A DNA stretch of 26,055 bases from an uncultured Eubacteriales bacterium (GTDB taxonomy: Bacteria; Bacillota; Clostridia; Peptostreptococcales; Anaerovoracaceae), in contig URGK01000034.1 in NCBI GenBank assembly GCA_900547295.1, forward strand, positions 1-26,055, written 5' to 3'. How positions within the stretch are numbered: the first letter of the stretch is position 1; each line of letters opens with the position of its first letter. Positions 15,119-23,089 of this stretch are shown here, in pieces. The translations under genes and the position numbers were made by a program. The notes under the pieces are model-generated. The model saw only the letters and a program-made list of their open reading frames with translations, was not told the DNA's origin and did not search any database.

Positions 15119-15529
15119 ATGGATTACACAAATGAAAACGAAAAATATTTAGAGATATTTGAAGCATATCTCAGAGAAAAAGGCCTGTCTGACAATACAA
15201 TATCTACCCATATGGGTAATGCAGCTTTCTATATCAGCACATTTCTTCCCTGGGCCGGCAGAGTAACCCTGTCAGAAGGGTGTTTCAATATTTCCGAATT
15301 CTTTGGACACTACTTCATACGAAAATGTATGTGGTCAACGCCTGCAACTATCAAAAGCATCGCTGCAAGCCTCAAAAAATTCTATAAATGTATGATGGAA
15401 AACGGTTTTGTTGAGGAGACGGACTACAAGAACTTTTGCGAAGAAGTCAAATACGAGATGGAGGACTGGCAGGAAACCTGCAGACAATATAACGATCCTG
15501 CGATCGAAAACCCATTTTTTGTTTTCTGA
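15119..15529 (+). CDS. Small protein resembling a stand-alone integrase core-binding (SAM-like) domain
   Basis: The protein has 136 residues, with RBS AAGGAG six bases before the ATG and a good promoter. Residues 8-50 (YLEIFEAYLREKGLSDNTISTHMGNAAFYISTFL) follow the helix pattern of the N-terminal core-binding domain of tyrosine recombinases, and TPATIKSIAASLKKFYKCMMENGFV continues it. There is no catalytic domain: no R-HxxR-Y block follows and the frame ends naturally with an acidic tail. I recall similar short proteins annotated as hypothetical or 'recombinase' in Clostridia, so it is probably a real family and not a truncation. Its function is unknown; DNA binding is a guess. It lies at the right edge of the AT-rich accessory block. 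Confidence 0.7.
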   Translation: MDYTNENEKYLEIFEAYLREKGLSDNTISTHMGNAAFYISTFLPWAGRVTLSEGCFNISEFFGHYFIRKCMWSTPATIKSIAASLKKFYKCMMENGFVEETDYKNFCEEVKYEMEDWQETCRQYNDPAIENPFFVF

Positions 15530-15666
15530 TACAGTGACTGCTGTCATACTAATAGTTCCTGCATCAGGACAAAACACAAAACAAACCGGTGCATCTGATT
15601 TTGCAAATGATGCCGGAAAAATCAGCAAATGAAGTATTGTGCGCATTATTGAGAAAACTCAAATAA

Positions 15667-15710
15667 AAAAGTCTCCGTTGGTAAGCTATTAAATACCAAT
15701 AGAGGCTTTT
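15667..15710. terminator. Bidirectional stem-loop terminator
   Basis: AAAAGTCTCCGTTGGTA pairs imperfectly with TACCAATAGAGGCTTTT, with A and T tracts at the two ends. It separates the + strand gene ending at 15529 from the converging gene ending at 15739. The 15530-15666 stretch otherwise holds nothing I recognise. Confidence 0.7.
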
Positions 15711-15738
15711 GTTATGCCGGATGTAATAATTTTTGCAT

Positions 15739-17079
15739 TTATTTCTGTAGCTGCTCCAATGCCAATCCGATCAGTCTGTCTGTTTGGTCTGCCATAAACA
15801 GCGGAATGTTCAGCATATCATCATCAAGTTTCAGATTATCCAGAGAAAAACGTATACGGAGCTTAACCTTATCAGGAAACAGCTCCTTGAATTTTTTCAT
15901 ACTCCTGCTGGTTGTGTTGGCTTCGGATTTTACTTCAACAGGAAAAATATCGTTCTCCCGCTGAATGAGGAAATCCACTTCGTAAGGCGGGTTGTTCCGG
16001 CTCCAGTAACGAGGCATTACTTCGAACTGCGTAATTAAAGTCTGCAGCACAAAGTTTTCGGTCAATGCGCCTTTGAATTCAGTAAATAGACGATTGCCTT
16101 CGCCAAAGGCCGTGGGGGCCAGCTGTGCCAGACGGCGGAGCAGTCCCACATCCACCAGATAAATCTTGAAAGCAGATAAGTCATCATAAGCTGCAATCGG
16201 CAGGCCGGGAGCTGAGCTGCGATAAATTTTATGCACCAGACGGGCGTCAACCAGCCATTGCAAAGCATTCTCATACTCACGGGCTCGTGCGCCTTCCTTG
16301 ACCGCCTTATAGATAAATTTCTTGTTCTCCCTTGCCAGTTGAGAAGGAATAGATTTCCAGATCATTGAGATTTTCGGGAACTCGCTGAGATTAGGATGCT
16401 TGGCAAAATCACGCTCATAGGCTCCAAGGATTCCGGACAATGCTTCCTGCATGGCAGAAACATCCCGCGCCTCCGTCCACATCAATACCGACTCTGGCAT
16501 ACCACCGGTGACATAGTACATCTTCAGCTTCTCGTACAGCGGATTAAAGAAGGCGTCAGGGATGGGTTCAAGAGTATCCTCCTGTTCCAGATACTGCGCC
16601 AGATTTTCATCACCGTTGGCAATTAGAAACTCAGTGAAGGTCATTGGATCAATCTGCATGAAATTGACCTTGCCCACCGGAAATGAGGAGGGCTTTGCCA
16701 GAGCTATACCTAACAGAGAACCGGCGCAGGCAACGTGATACTGCGGTGCGTTTTCGCAGAAATATTTCATGGAGTTGATGACTTTTGGACAGTCCTGTAC
16801 CTCGTCAAAAATAATGAGCGTCTTTTCCGGTATGATTTTTTGGCCGCTGACGAGCATCAGATTTTGCAGAATACGGCCGGTATCCTTGGTGGTTTCAAAG
16901 AATTGTTTGTATTCCTCATGCTCGTCAAAATTGAAGTAGGCAGTATTTTCATAGTAACGCCTGCCGAACTCTTTGAGCACCCATGTTTTGCCCACTTGCC
17001 GCACACCTTTGAGAATCAGCGGTTTGCGATAAGGAGAACACTTCCATTCCAATAGTTGTTTTAAGATAAGTCGTTCCAT
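15739..17079 (-). CDS. DUF4143-family AAA ATPase
   Basis: This 446-residue protein has ATG at 17079 preceded by GGAGGG at 6 bases. Walker A is GVRQVGKT (25-32), Walker B LIIFDEVQD (88-96) and the sensor AGSLLGIAL (119-127). The family's PMTFTEFL segment and a winged helix follow. The C-terminal DUF4143 part has a complete PD-(D/E)XK-like core: Asp369 in YEVDFLI, Glu382 and Lys384 in PVEVKSE. It is an intact relative of the wrecked gene at 6669-7358. It is divergent from the AlbA_2-type gene at 17441 and shares a regulatory region of repeated 14-bp motifs with it. Its base composition is GC-richer than the genes left of 15.6 kb. The biological role of the family is not established. Confidence 0.9.
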   Translation of the reverse strand: MERLILKQLLEWKCSPYRKPLILKGVRQVGKTWVLKEFGRRYYENTAYFNFDEHEEYKQFFETTKDTGRILQNLMLVSGQKIIPEKTLIIFDEVQDCPKVINSMKYFCENAPQYHVACAGSLLGIALAKPSSFPVGKVNFMQIDPMTFTEFLIANGDENLAQYLEQEDTLEPIPDAFFNPLYEKLKMYYVTGGMPESVLMWTEARDVSAMQEALSGILGAYERDFAKHPNLSEFPKISMIWKSIPSQLARENKKFIYKAVKEGARAREYENALQWLVDARLVHKIYRSSAPGLPIAAYDDLSAFKIYLVDVGLLRRLAQLAPTAFGEGNRLFTEFKGALTENFVLQTLITQFEVMPRYWSRNNPPYEVDFLIQRENDIFPVEVKSEANTTSRSMKKFKELFPDKVKLRIRFSLDNLKLDDDMLNIPLFMADQTDRLIGLALEQLQK

Positions 17080-17112
17080 AAATATCCCTCCGACATATTT
17101 TGTCTTATCGTT

Positions 17113-17224
17113 AGTATACCTGTAATCATTTCAAAAAACAAGCGAATCACATAAAAATATATAAAAATGTGATAAGAATCACGTTTTTATACAATTATTT
17201 AGATGTACGTATCACATTTTTATA
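17113..17224 (-). promoter_or_regulatory. Promoter plus three copies of ATCACRTTTTTATA
   Basis: On the minus strand TTGTTT (17136-17141), 17 bases, TATACT (17113-17118) forms the promoter of the 15739-17079 gene. Just upstream, the 14-mer ATCACATTTTTATA occurs at 17211-17224 and, reversed, at 17160-17173. A one-base variant is at 17178-17191, and ATCACAT at 17146-17152 makes an inverted pair with 17167-17173. This is likely an operator array. Confidence 0.6.
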
Positions 17225-17440
17225 TTTTATCCTCCTAAATGTCACCTTTTCTTATCGTAGTGATTCAAAAATTTTTTTGAACAGAAGGTATGCTTCGCAA
17301 AGCGGGATTGCACGTGGACAAACCGGAAGCGGCATGCTAAAATAAACGTATATCTATATTATGTATACTCTAAAAATGTACTCACTGAAGCGAAATGTTG
17401 CTTGCGGTAGGATGAAATCTGCAAGGGGGGGAGAAAAAAC
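17225..17440. other. Leader region of the 17441 gene
   Basis: It contains an AT-rich part to about 17280, a short GC-richer part at 17281-17335 and a TATACT at 17364-17369 without a convincing -35. The RBS is a run of seven G followed by AGA (GGGGGGGAGA), ending about 7 bases before the ATG. No gene is visible. Confidence 0.4.
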
Positions 17441-18904
17441 ATGATTGACTTTTCCAAGATAGAGCAGTATCGGGAAAACAATCGCATCGAGGCTAAGAAG
17501 GCTCTTGGCGGGCTGCCTAAGAGTATTTGGGAGACATACTCCGCATTTGCCAATACATACGGCGGAATTATTCTGCTTGGCGTAGAGGAATGGGCAGATA
17601 AGTCCCTGCACACGGTGAACCTGTCGGATCCGGACAGGCTTATCAAGGAGTTCTGGGATATTGTCAACAATCCAAACAAGACCAGTGTGAATGTTCTCTC
17701 GTCGAAAGACGTATTCGTGCAGGAGGTCGACGGTGACCACATTGTTGTTATCCGAGTACCGCGCGCCGAACGTTCTTATAAGCCGGTCTATGTGGACGGC
17801 AATCCTCTCTGCACTTATCGCCGCAACGGTGAGGGCGACTATCGCTGCACCAAGGAGGAATGTCAGGCTATGGTGCGGGATGCCTCTGTGAAAACACAGG
17901 ATATGCTGGTACTGCAAGAAATGGATATGCAGGTATTCAACAAGGAGAGCATTCGCAGCTATCGCCAAAGGATGCGTTTGTCTCGACCCGGCCATGTGTG
18001 GGAAAGCTTGGAGGAAGAGGAATTCCTTTTGAAATTGGGGGCTGTCGGTATCGGTACTGACGGGAAAAAGCACCCGACATCTGCGGGCTTGCTCATGTTC
18101 GGCAATGAGTATGACATTGTGCGGGAATTCAACACCTATTTCCTTGATTATCAGGAACAGTACGAGGCTGACATTCGCTGGACGGATCGCATCATTTCTT
18201 CTTCCGGCGACTGGAGCGGGAATGTGTATGACTTTTATTTCCGTATCTATAACAAGCTGATTCAGGACATCAAGGTGCCATTTAAAATGGATGGCGGCAG
18301 CCGTGTGGATGACACGCCGGTACATCAAGCCCTGCGCGAGGCTTTAGCCAATTGTCTGGTCCACGCCGATTATTACGGCAGACAGGGACTGGTTATCATC
18401 AAAAAAAGAGACTGTATCACCATGAGCAATCCCGGCAGCTTCCGTATCGAGATCGACGCAGCAAAAAGCGGCGGCATTTCCGATCCGCGCAACGGGGCGA
18501 TGCTGAGGATGTTTAACCTGATCGATATCGGTGAGCGTGCCGGAAGCGGTATTCCGAATATTTTCCGCGTTTGGCGTGAAGAAGGCTGGACAGCACCTGA
18601 GATTACAGAGCAGCTTGAGCCGGAGCGAACGACGTTGACGCTTACGTTTGAAAAAAAAGAAAAAATCGGCGATAAAAAATCGGCGATAAAAATCGGCGAT
18701 AAAAAATCGGCGATAAATATAAAAATGAAAGAAACGATCATTGAGTATCTTACCGATCATGCAGAAGACAAAGCCTCCTCGATTGCGGATTACATTGGCT
18801 TGAAACCGTCTCGTACCAGAGACTATCTGAACGAACTGATCACGGAAGGCGTTGTTGTCGCCGAGGGCGGGAACCGAAACAGGACATACAAGCTGAAAGC
18901 ATGA
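17441..18904 (+). CDS. AlbA_2/Schlafen-domain ATP-binding regulator with RecG-C-like and winged-helix domains
   Basis: This 487-residue, apparently complete protein has an AlbA_2 (PF04326) domain at about 10-135, with RIEAKKALGGLPKSIWETYS, then AFANTYGGIILLGVEE. A HATPase_c_4 (PF13749) type block lies near 288-400: HQALREALANCLVHADYYG, ITMSNPGSF, then GERAGSGIPNIFRVW. A low-complexity linker (about 408-426) reads IGDKKSAIKIGDKKSAIN, followed by a C-terminal winged helix (ASSIADYIGLKPSRTRDYLNELITEGVV). Relatives are predicted DNA-binding regulators, often beside toxin-antitoxin or mobile genes; their ligand is unproven. It is divergent from the DUF4143 ATPase at 15739-17079, with likely operators between them. 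It ends before a strong terminator. Confidence 0.88.
   Translation: MIDFSKIEQYRENNRIEAKKALGGLPKSIWETYSAFANTYGGIILLGVEEWADKSLHTVNLSDPDRLIKEFWDIVNNPNKTSVNVLSSKDVFVQEVDGDHIVVIRVPRAERSYKPVYVDGNPLCTYRRNGEGDYRCTKEECQAMVRDASVKTQDMLVLQEMDMQVFNKESIRSYRQRMRLSRPGHVWESLEEEEFLLKLGAVGIGTDGKKHPTSAGLLMFGNEYDIVREFNTYFLDYQEQYEADIRWTDRIISSSGDWSGNVYDFYFRIYNKLIQDIKVPFKMDGGSRVDDTPVHQALREALANCLVHADYYGRQGLVIIKKRDCITMSNPGSFRIEIDAAKSGGISDPRNGAMLRMFNLIDIGERAGSGIPNIFRVWREEGWTAPEITEQLEPERTTLTLTFEKKEKIGDKKSAIKIGDKKSAINIKMKETIIEYLTDHAEDKASSIADYIGLKPSRTRDYLNELITEGVVVAEGGNRNRTYKLKA
18663..18720 (+). repeat. Intragenic repeat read in two frames
   Basis: The 12-mer ATCGGCGATAAA occurs four times at alternating 14- and 13-base steps (27-bp double unit). 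Odd copies are read as IGDK and even copies, shifted by one base, as SAI, giving IGDKKSAIK repeats in the protein linker. Confidence 0.85.
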
Positions 18905-18943
18905 GGGAAGCGAACTAAAAATCGAATTAAAAAATGAAAACAC

Positions 18944-18979
18944 AAAAACAATGTTCGTCATAATTCGAACATTGTTTTT
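18944..18979 (+). terminator. Strong intrinsic terminator
   Basis: A perfect 14-bp stem, AAAAACAATGTTCG (18944-18957) with CGAACATTGTTTTT (18966-18979), encloses an 8-base loop. It ends transcription of the 17441-18904 gene and separates it from the nucleoside-uptake cluster. Confidence 0.85.
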
Positions 18980-19017
18980 GCATTCCAAAAAAATATGGAA
19001 AAATATACGGATTTTCC

Positions 19018-19046
19018 TTGTTTCGTCTTCACAGGAGGATTATAAT
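19018..19046 (+). promoter_or_regulatory. Promoter of the nucleoside-uptake cluster
   Basis: TTGTTT (19018-19023), 17 bases, TATAAT (19041-19046), 58 bases before the lipoprotein start. I see no purine riboswitch in this leader. Confidence 0.65.
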
Positions 19047-19104
19047 ATTCACATCAAAACGACAAAATTCTTTGAAGTGATTACAAGGAGAAAAAGGAGA
19101 GGAA

Positions 19105-20322
19105 ATGAAAAAGCTTTTAAGTGTTTTATTAGTGCTTGTCATGGTCTTTTCACTGGCGGCATGCGGTAGCGGCGACAACGGCGGCGATGCGGAAGGTGAA
19201 GTATACAATGTAGGTATGATCTGTATCGGCGATGAGAACGCTGCTTACGACAGAAACTTCTACATGGCTGCTGACGCCGCGAAGGAACAGCTGGCGGCAA
19301 AGGGCATCAACATTGCATGGACTTATACCTATAACCACCCGGAAGGAGACCCGGTCGCAACGGACTGCCGCGACCTCGGTGACGCAGGCTGCATCGCGGT
19401 ATTCTGCAACTCCTACGGTATGGAACCGGCGATGCTGACGGTTGCGCCGGAATATCCGGACACTGTTTTCGTCGGCATGACAAACGAAAACTCCTGGAAA
19501 GACGATTTAGATAATACTGTCAACACATTCCCGTCTGTTTATGAAGGCAGATATCTGGCAGGCGTTGCCGCTGGTATGAAGCTGCAGGAAATGATCGACA
19601 ACGGCGAGATCAAGGCTGACGAAGCGGTCATCGGTTATGTAGGCGCTTACACCTTCGCAGAGGTTATCTCCGGCTACACGGCATTTTTCCTCGGTGCACA
19701 GAGCGTTTGCCCGTCCGCGACCATGATGGTCGAATTCATCGGTTCTTGGGGAGACCCGACTATGGAAGCCAACGCGGCGCAGGATCTGATCGACAAGGGC
19801 GCGGTTCTGATTTCTCAGCACTCCGACTCCACGACACCGGCAACCACCGCGCAGAAAAACGGTGTTTACCACGTGGGATATAATCTGGATATGAGCGATG
19901 TCGCGCAGGACGCTTCCATCGTATCTTCCAGAATCGACTGGACTAACTACATGGTTTATGTGATTGAAACGATCGTTAACGGCGGTAAGGTCGAACAGGA
20001 CTATAAGCAGCACGGCTATGCTGACGGAGATGTCAAGCTGACTGACTTAAACGAAAACGTTGCGGCAGCAGGCACTGCTGACAAGCTCGCGGAAGTAGAG
20101 GCCGCTCTTGCGGATGGTTCCCTCCAGGTATTCGATACTTCCAAGTTCACCGTTGGCGGCAAGGAGCTGAAGTCCGCGTTTGCGCTGGATACAGATGGCG
20201 ACTTCACGCCGGACAAGGAGGAAGCGGTATTCGATGGCGCATTCCACGAATCCTACTTCCAGTCCGCACCGTATTTCGCGCAGAGAATCGACGGCATTAC
20301 CTTGCTCAATGAAGAGTACTAA
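19105..20322 (+). CDS. BMP-family nucleoside-binding lipoprotein of an ABC transporter
   Basis: This 405-residue protein has a lipoprotein signal peptide with lipobox LAAC and lipidated Cys20, so it is anchored on the outer face of the membrane. The mature protein matches the BMP/PnrA/Med family (PF02608): YNVGMICIGDENAAYDRNFYMAAD at the first strand and binding loop, EGRYLAGVAAGMK in the middle, and GYVGAYTFAEVISGYTAFFLGAQ with VLISQHSDSTTPATTAQ in the second lobe. The family binds purine nucleosides in characterised members such as Treponema PnrA and Bacillus NupN. The RBS is AGGAGAGG. The gene is followed by a stem-loop, then by the ATPase and two permease genes of the same transporter. 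Substrate is inferred from the context. Confidence 0.92.
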   Translation: MKKLLSVLLVLVMVFSLAACGSGDNGGDAEGEVYNVGMICIGDENAAYDRNFYMAADAAKEQLAAKGINIAWTYTYNHPEGDPVATDCRDLGDAGCIAVFCNSYGMEPAMLTVAPEYPDTVFVGMTNENSWKDDLDNTVNTFPSVYEGRYLAGVAAGMKLQEMIDNGEIKADEAVIGYVGAYTFAEVISGYTAFFLGAQSVCPSATMMVEFIGSWGDPTMEANAAQDLIDKGAVLISQHSDSTTPATTAQKNGVYHVGYNLDMSDVAQDASIVSSRIDWTNYMVYVIETIVNGGKVEQDYKQHGYADGDVKLTDLNENVAAAGTADKLAEVEAALADGSLQVFDTSKFTVGGKELKSAFALDTDGDFTPDKEEAVFDGAFHESYFQSAPYFAQRIDGITLLNEEY

Positions 20323-20352
20323 AGGGCAGAGAACGTACGAATAGAAATATCG

Positions 20353-20380
20353 AAAGAGGACTTTTTTCAGTCCTCTTTTG
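20353..20380 (+). terminator. Intercistronic terminator/attenuator
   Basis: AAAGAGGAC (20353-20361) pairs with GTCCTCTTT (20370-20378) around an 8-base T-rich loop and is followed by T residues. It lies between the binding-protein gene and the ATPase gene. A TATAAT at 20390-20395 could be part of a weak secondary promoter, but its -35 is poor. Confidence 0.7.
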
Positions 20381-20467
20381 GTGTTTTATTATAATAGAAA
20401 ATATCGCGAGGCGAATTTTCAAGCACACGACAAAAGACAGAGCAAACAAGAGCAAAAGGTGAAACGA

Positions 20468-22000
20468 ATGGAAACAATTCACGCAGTAGAGTTTAAGGGA
20501 ATCACAAAACGATTCGGCAGCAATATTGCTAATGACAAGGTAGATCTATATCTGGACAAGGGGATCATCATGTCGCTTCTCGGAGAAAACGGCTCGGGCA
20601 AGACGACGCTGATGAATATGCTTGCCGGCATCTACTTTCCCGATGAAGGGCAGATTTTCATCGACGGAAAGCCCGTATCGATCGCCTCACCCAAGGACGC
20701 TTTCGCAAACGGCATCGGCATGATCCACCAGCATTTTAAGCTGATCGATGTCTTTACGGCAGCGGAGAACATCGTGCTGGGTCTAAAGGAAGAGGGAAAG
20801 CTCGATCGCAGGGCGGTTTCCGAAAAGGTTAAAGCAATCAGTCAAAGATATGGGTTTGAAATCGATCCTGATAAAAAAGTTTATGAAATGTCTGTCTCCG
20901 AAAAGCAGACTGTCGAGATTCTCAAGGTTTTGTATCGCGGCGCGGACATCTTGATTTTGGACGAGCCGACCGCGGTGCTGACGCCGCAGGAGACGCAAAA
21001 GCTGTTTCAGGTGCTTCGCACGATGAAAGAGGACGGCAAGTCGATCATCATCATCACGCATAAGCTGAATGAGGTGATGGAAATCTCCGATGTGGTCGCG
21101 GTTTTGCGTAAGGGGCAGCATATCGCAACGGTCAAGACAGCGGAAACCGATGAAAGCAAGCTGACCGAAATGATGGTCGGACGCAAGGTTTCTCTGAATA
21201 TTGACAGACCGGAGCCGGTCAATCCGCAGCCGCGGCTGACGATCGCGGGGCTGACCTGCAGAGATAATGAGGGGATAGTGAAGCTGGATAATGTCGGCTT
21301 TATCGCTTACAGCGGCGAAATCCTCGGGATCGCGGGCATTGCGGGCAGCGGACAGAAGGAACTTTTGGAGACGATCGCCGGGCTTAGACATGTGACAGGC
21401 GGCTCCATTATTTACACGCCGGAAGGCAAAGCGCCGGAGGAGCTGGTCGGCAAGACGCCGATGGAGATCAAGGACGCGGGCGTCGCGCTCGCCTTCGTAC
21501 CGGAGGATCGTCTCGGCATGGGACTGGTCGGCGGCATGGGCATGACCGGCAACATGCTTTTGCGTTCCTGGAACAAGGGCAAGGGGATCTTCATCGATCG
21601 TAAAGCGCCGGAACAGCTCGCGGAGCAGGTGCTCGAAAATCTTGAGGTCAAGACGCCGGACATCGATTATCCGGTGCGCAAACTCTCGGGAGGCAATGTG
21701 CAGAAGGTGCTTGTCGGAAGAGAAATCGCTTCCGCGCCGTCGGTGCTGATGAGTGCCTACGCGGTACGCGGCTTGGACATTCATACTTCTTATACGATCT
21801 ATAATTTAATGACGGAGCAGAAGCAAAAGGGCGTTGCTGTCATCTTTGTCGGCGAGGACCTCGACGTGCTGCTTGCGTTATGCGATAAAATCCTCGTCCT
21901 CTGCGGCGGTCGGGTTTCCGGCATCGTGGACGCGAGAACGACGAGCAAGGAAGAAATCGGTCTTTTGATGACGCGATACGGCGGAAAGGAGGAAAACTAA
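20468..22000 (+). CDS. Nucleoside ABC transporter, double ATP-binding subunit
   Basis: I choose the ATG at 20468 (510 residues, METIHAVEFKGITKRFG), which has AAGGTG upstream. The frame is open further 5' to 20378, but that region overlaps the terminator. NBD1 has Walker A GENGSGKT (39-46), Q-loop Gln88, signature MSVSEKQ (141-147), Walker B ILILDEPTA (161-169) and switch His198. NBD2 is degenerate in the family-typical way: G-I-A-G-S-G-Q-K (290-297) replaces Walker A, the signature is LSGGNVQKV (406-414), and the Walker B Glu is missing (SVLMSAYAVRGLD). Two fused ATPase domains of this kind belong to NupO/YufO- and RbsA-like proteins. It energises uptake through the two permeases encoded directly downstream. 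Confidence 0.93.
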   Translation: METIHAVEFKGITKRFGSNIANDKVDLYLDKGIIMSLLGENGSGKTTLMNMLAGIYFPDEGQIFIDGKPVSIASPKDAFANGIGMIHQHFKLIDVFTAAENIVLGLKEEGKLDRRAVSEKVKAISQRYGFEIDPDKKVYEMSVSEKQTVEILKVLYRGADILILDEPTAVLTPQETQKLFQVLRTMKEDGKSIIIITHKLNEVMEISDVVAVLRKGQHIATVKTAETDESKLTEMMVGRKVSLNIDRPEPVNPQPRLTIAGLTCRDNEGIVKLDNVGFIAYSGEILGIAGIAGSGQKELLETIAGLRHVTGGSIIYTPEGKAPEELVGKTPMEIKDAGVALAFVPEDRLGMGLVGGMGMTGNMLLRSWNKGKGIFIDRKAPEQLAEQVLENLEVKTPDIDYPVRKLSGGNVQKVLVGREIASAPSVLMSAYAVRGLDIHTSYTIYNLMTEQKQKGVAVIFVGEDLDVLLALCDKILVLCGGRVSGIVDARTTSKEEIGLLMTRYGGKEEN

Positions 22001-23089
22001 ATGAACGAAAAAACACCTCTGATTCGCCTTGCGAAACGCGAGGATATGTCCAAAAGCAAAGTCTGGCTGATTCGCGCCGCAGCGTTCCTGCTGGCGATCG
22101 TACTGGGCGGACTGGTATTTTTAATCGCCGGCACGAACCCGATAACTGCGTACGGCGCGATTTTGAGCAGTTCACTGGGCAAAGCCTCCGGCATCAAACA
22201 GGTTGTCAAGATCGCGGTGCCGCTGCTAGGTACCGCGCTGGCATTGGCGCCGTGCTTCGCGATGCGCTTCTGGAATATCGGCGGAGAGGGGCAGATTACA
22301 ATGGGCGCGGTCGCGGCGAGCTTTTTTGCGCTGAACTACGCGGGTTCGATTCCGTCTCCGCTTCTGCTGCTCCTGATGGGTATCTTTTCGATCCTGTTCG
22401 GCGCGGCATGGGCGGCCATTCCGGCAAGCTTCAAGGCTCGCTGGGGAACAAACGAAACCTTGTTCACCCTGATGATGAACTACATCGCCATCGGCATTGT
22501 CGGCTGGCTGCAGGGCGGCCCCTGGGAGGGTAAGCCCGGTTCGCAGATTATCCCGATGTTTGACCAGGCGGCGGTGCTGCCAAAGGTTTTCGGTGTCCAC
22601 TGTGGGTGGATCATCGTACTGCTTCTGACAGCAGGGATGTACATTTACATGAATTACACCAAGCACGGTTATGAGGTCGCGGTACTCGGCGAATCTGAAA
22701 ACACCGCAAGATACGCAGGCATGAATGTCACGAAGGTGACGATCCGTACAGCCTGTTTGTCCGGCGGCATCTGCGGTCTGATCGGCTTTATGGTCTGCTC
22801 CGGCACCCACATGACGCTCTACGCGGATGTCGCGGGCGGCGTCGGCTTTACGGCCATCGTTGTCGCTTGGCTGGCGCAGTTCAATCCGTTCGCGATGATC
22901 GCGATCTCACTGCTTTTGGCAGTGCTCGAAAAGGGCGCGAGCGGGCTGCAGACAACGCTGCGTGTTCCGGCCTCTATCGCGGACATCATCACAGGCATTA
23001 TTCTCTTATGTATGCTGGCCTGCGAGTTCTTCATCAATTATCGCATCATTTGGCGCAATCAGGAAAAGGAGGGTAAATCATGGATATAA
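22001..23089 (+). CDS. Nucleoside ABC transporter permease 1 (NupP/YufP-like)
   Basis: This 362-residue hydrophobic protein of the BPD_transp_2 family (PF02653) has many membrane segments. One runs from about residue 25 (VWLIRAAAFLLAIVLGGLVF) and the last ends near 350. The signature FWNIGGEGQITMGA, about residues 89-102, is typical of the first nucleoside permease of these systems. The ATG directly abuts the stop codon of the ATPase gene, with an AAAGGAGG RBS, and the 3' end overlaps the next permease by 10 bases. It is therefore translated as part of one operon and forms the channel with permease 2. Confidence 0.92.
   Translation: MNEKTPLIRLAKREDMSKSKVWLIRAAAFLLAIVLGGLVFLIAGTNPITAYGAILSSSLGKASGIKQVVKIAVPLLGTALALAPCFAMRFWNIGGEGQITMGAVAASFFALNYAGSIPSPLLLLLMGIFSILFGAAWAAIPASFKARWGTNETLFTLMMNYIAIGIVGWLQGGPWEGKPGSQIIPMFDQAAVLPKVFGVHCGWIIVLLLTAGMYIYMNYTKHGYEVAVLGESENTARYAGMNVTKVTIRTACLSGGICGLIGFMVCSGTHMTLYADVAGGVGFTAIVVAWLAQFNPFAMIAISLLLAVLEKGASGLQTTLRVPASIADIITGIILLCMLACEFFINYRIIWRNQEKEGKSWI

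Noticed and set aside
15408..15632. 74-codon + frame overlapping the end of the 15119 gene
   Set aside because: Out of frame with a better-supported gene; no RBS and a low-complexity product.
18980..19104. Purine riboswitch before the nucleoside operon (also checked 24067-24181)
   Set aside because: The conserved purine-aptamer junction sequences are not seen by eye in either region.
20783..21784. Long antisense frames in the GC-rich transporter genes (also 22226-22810, 19507-20013 and 17354-18328)
   Set aside because: They are rich in Arg/His/Asp as expected for antisense of GC-rich coding sequence, and the sense genes are unmistakable.
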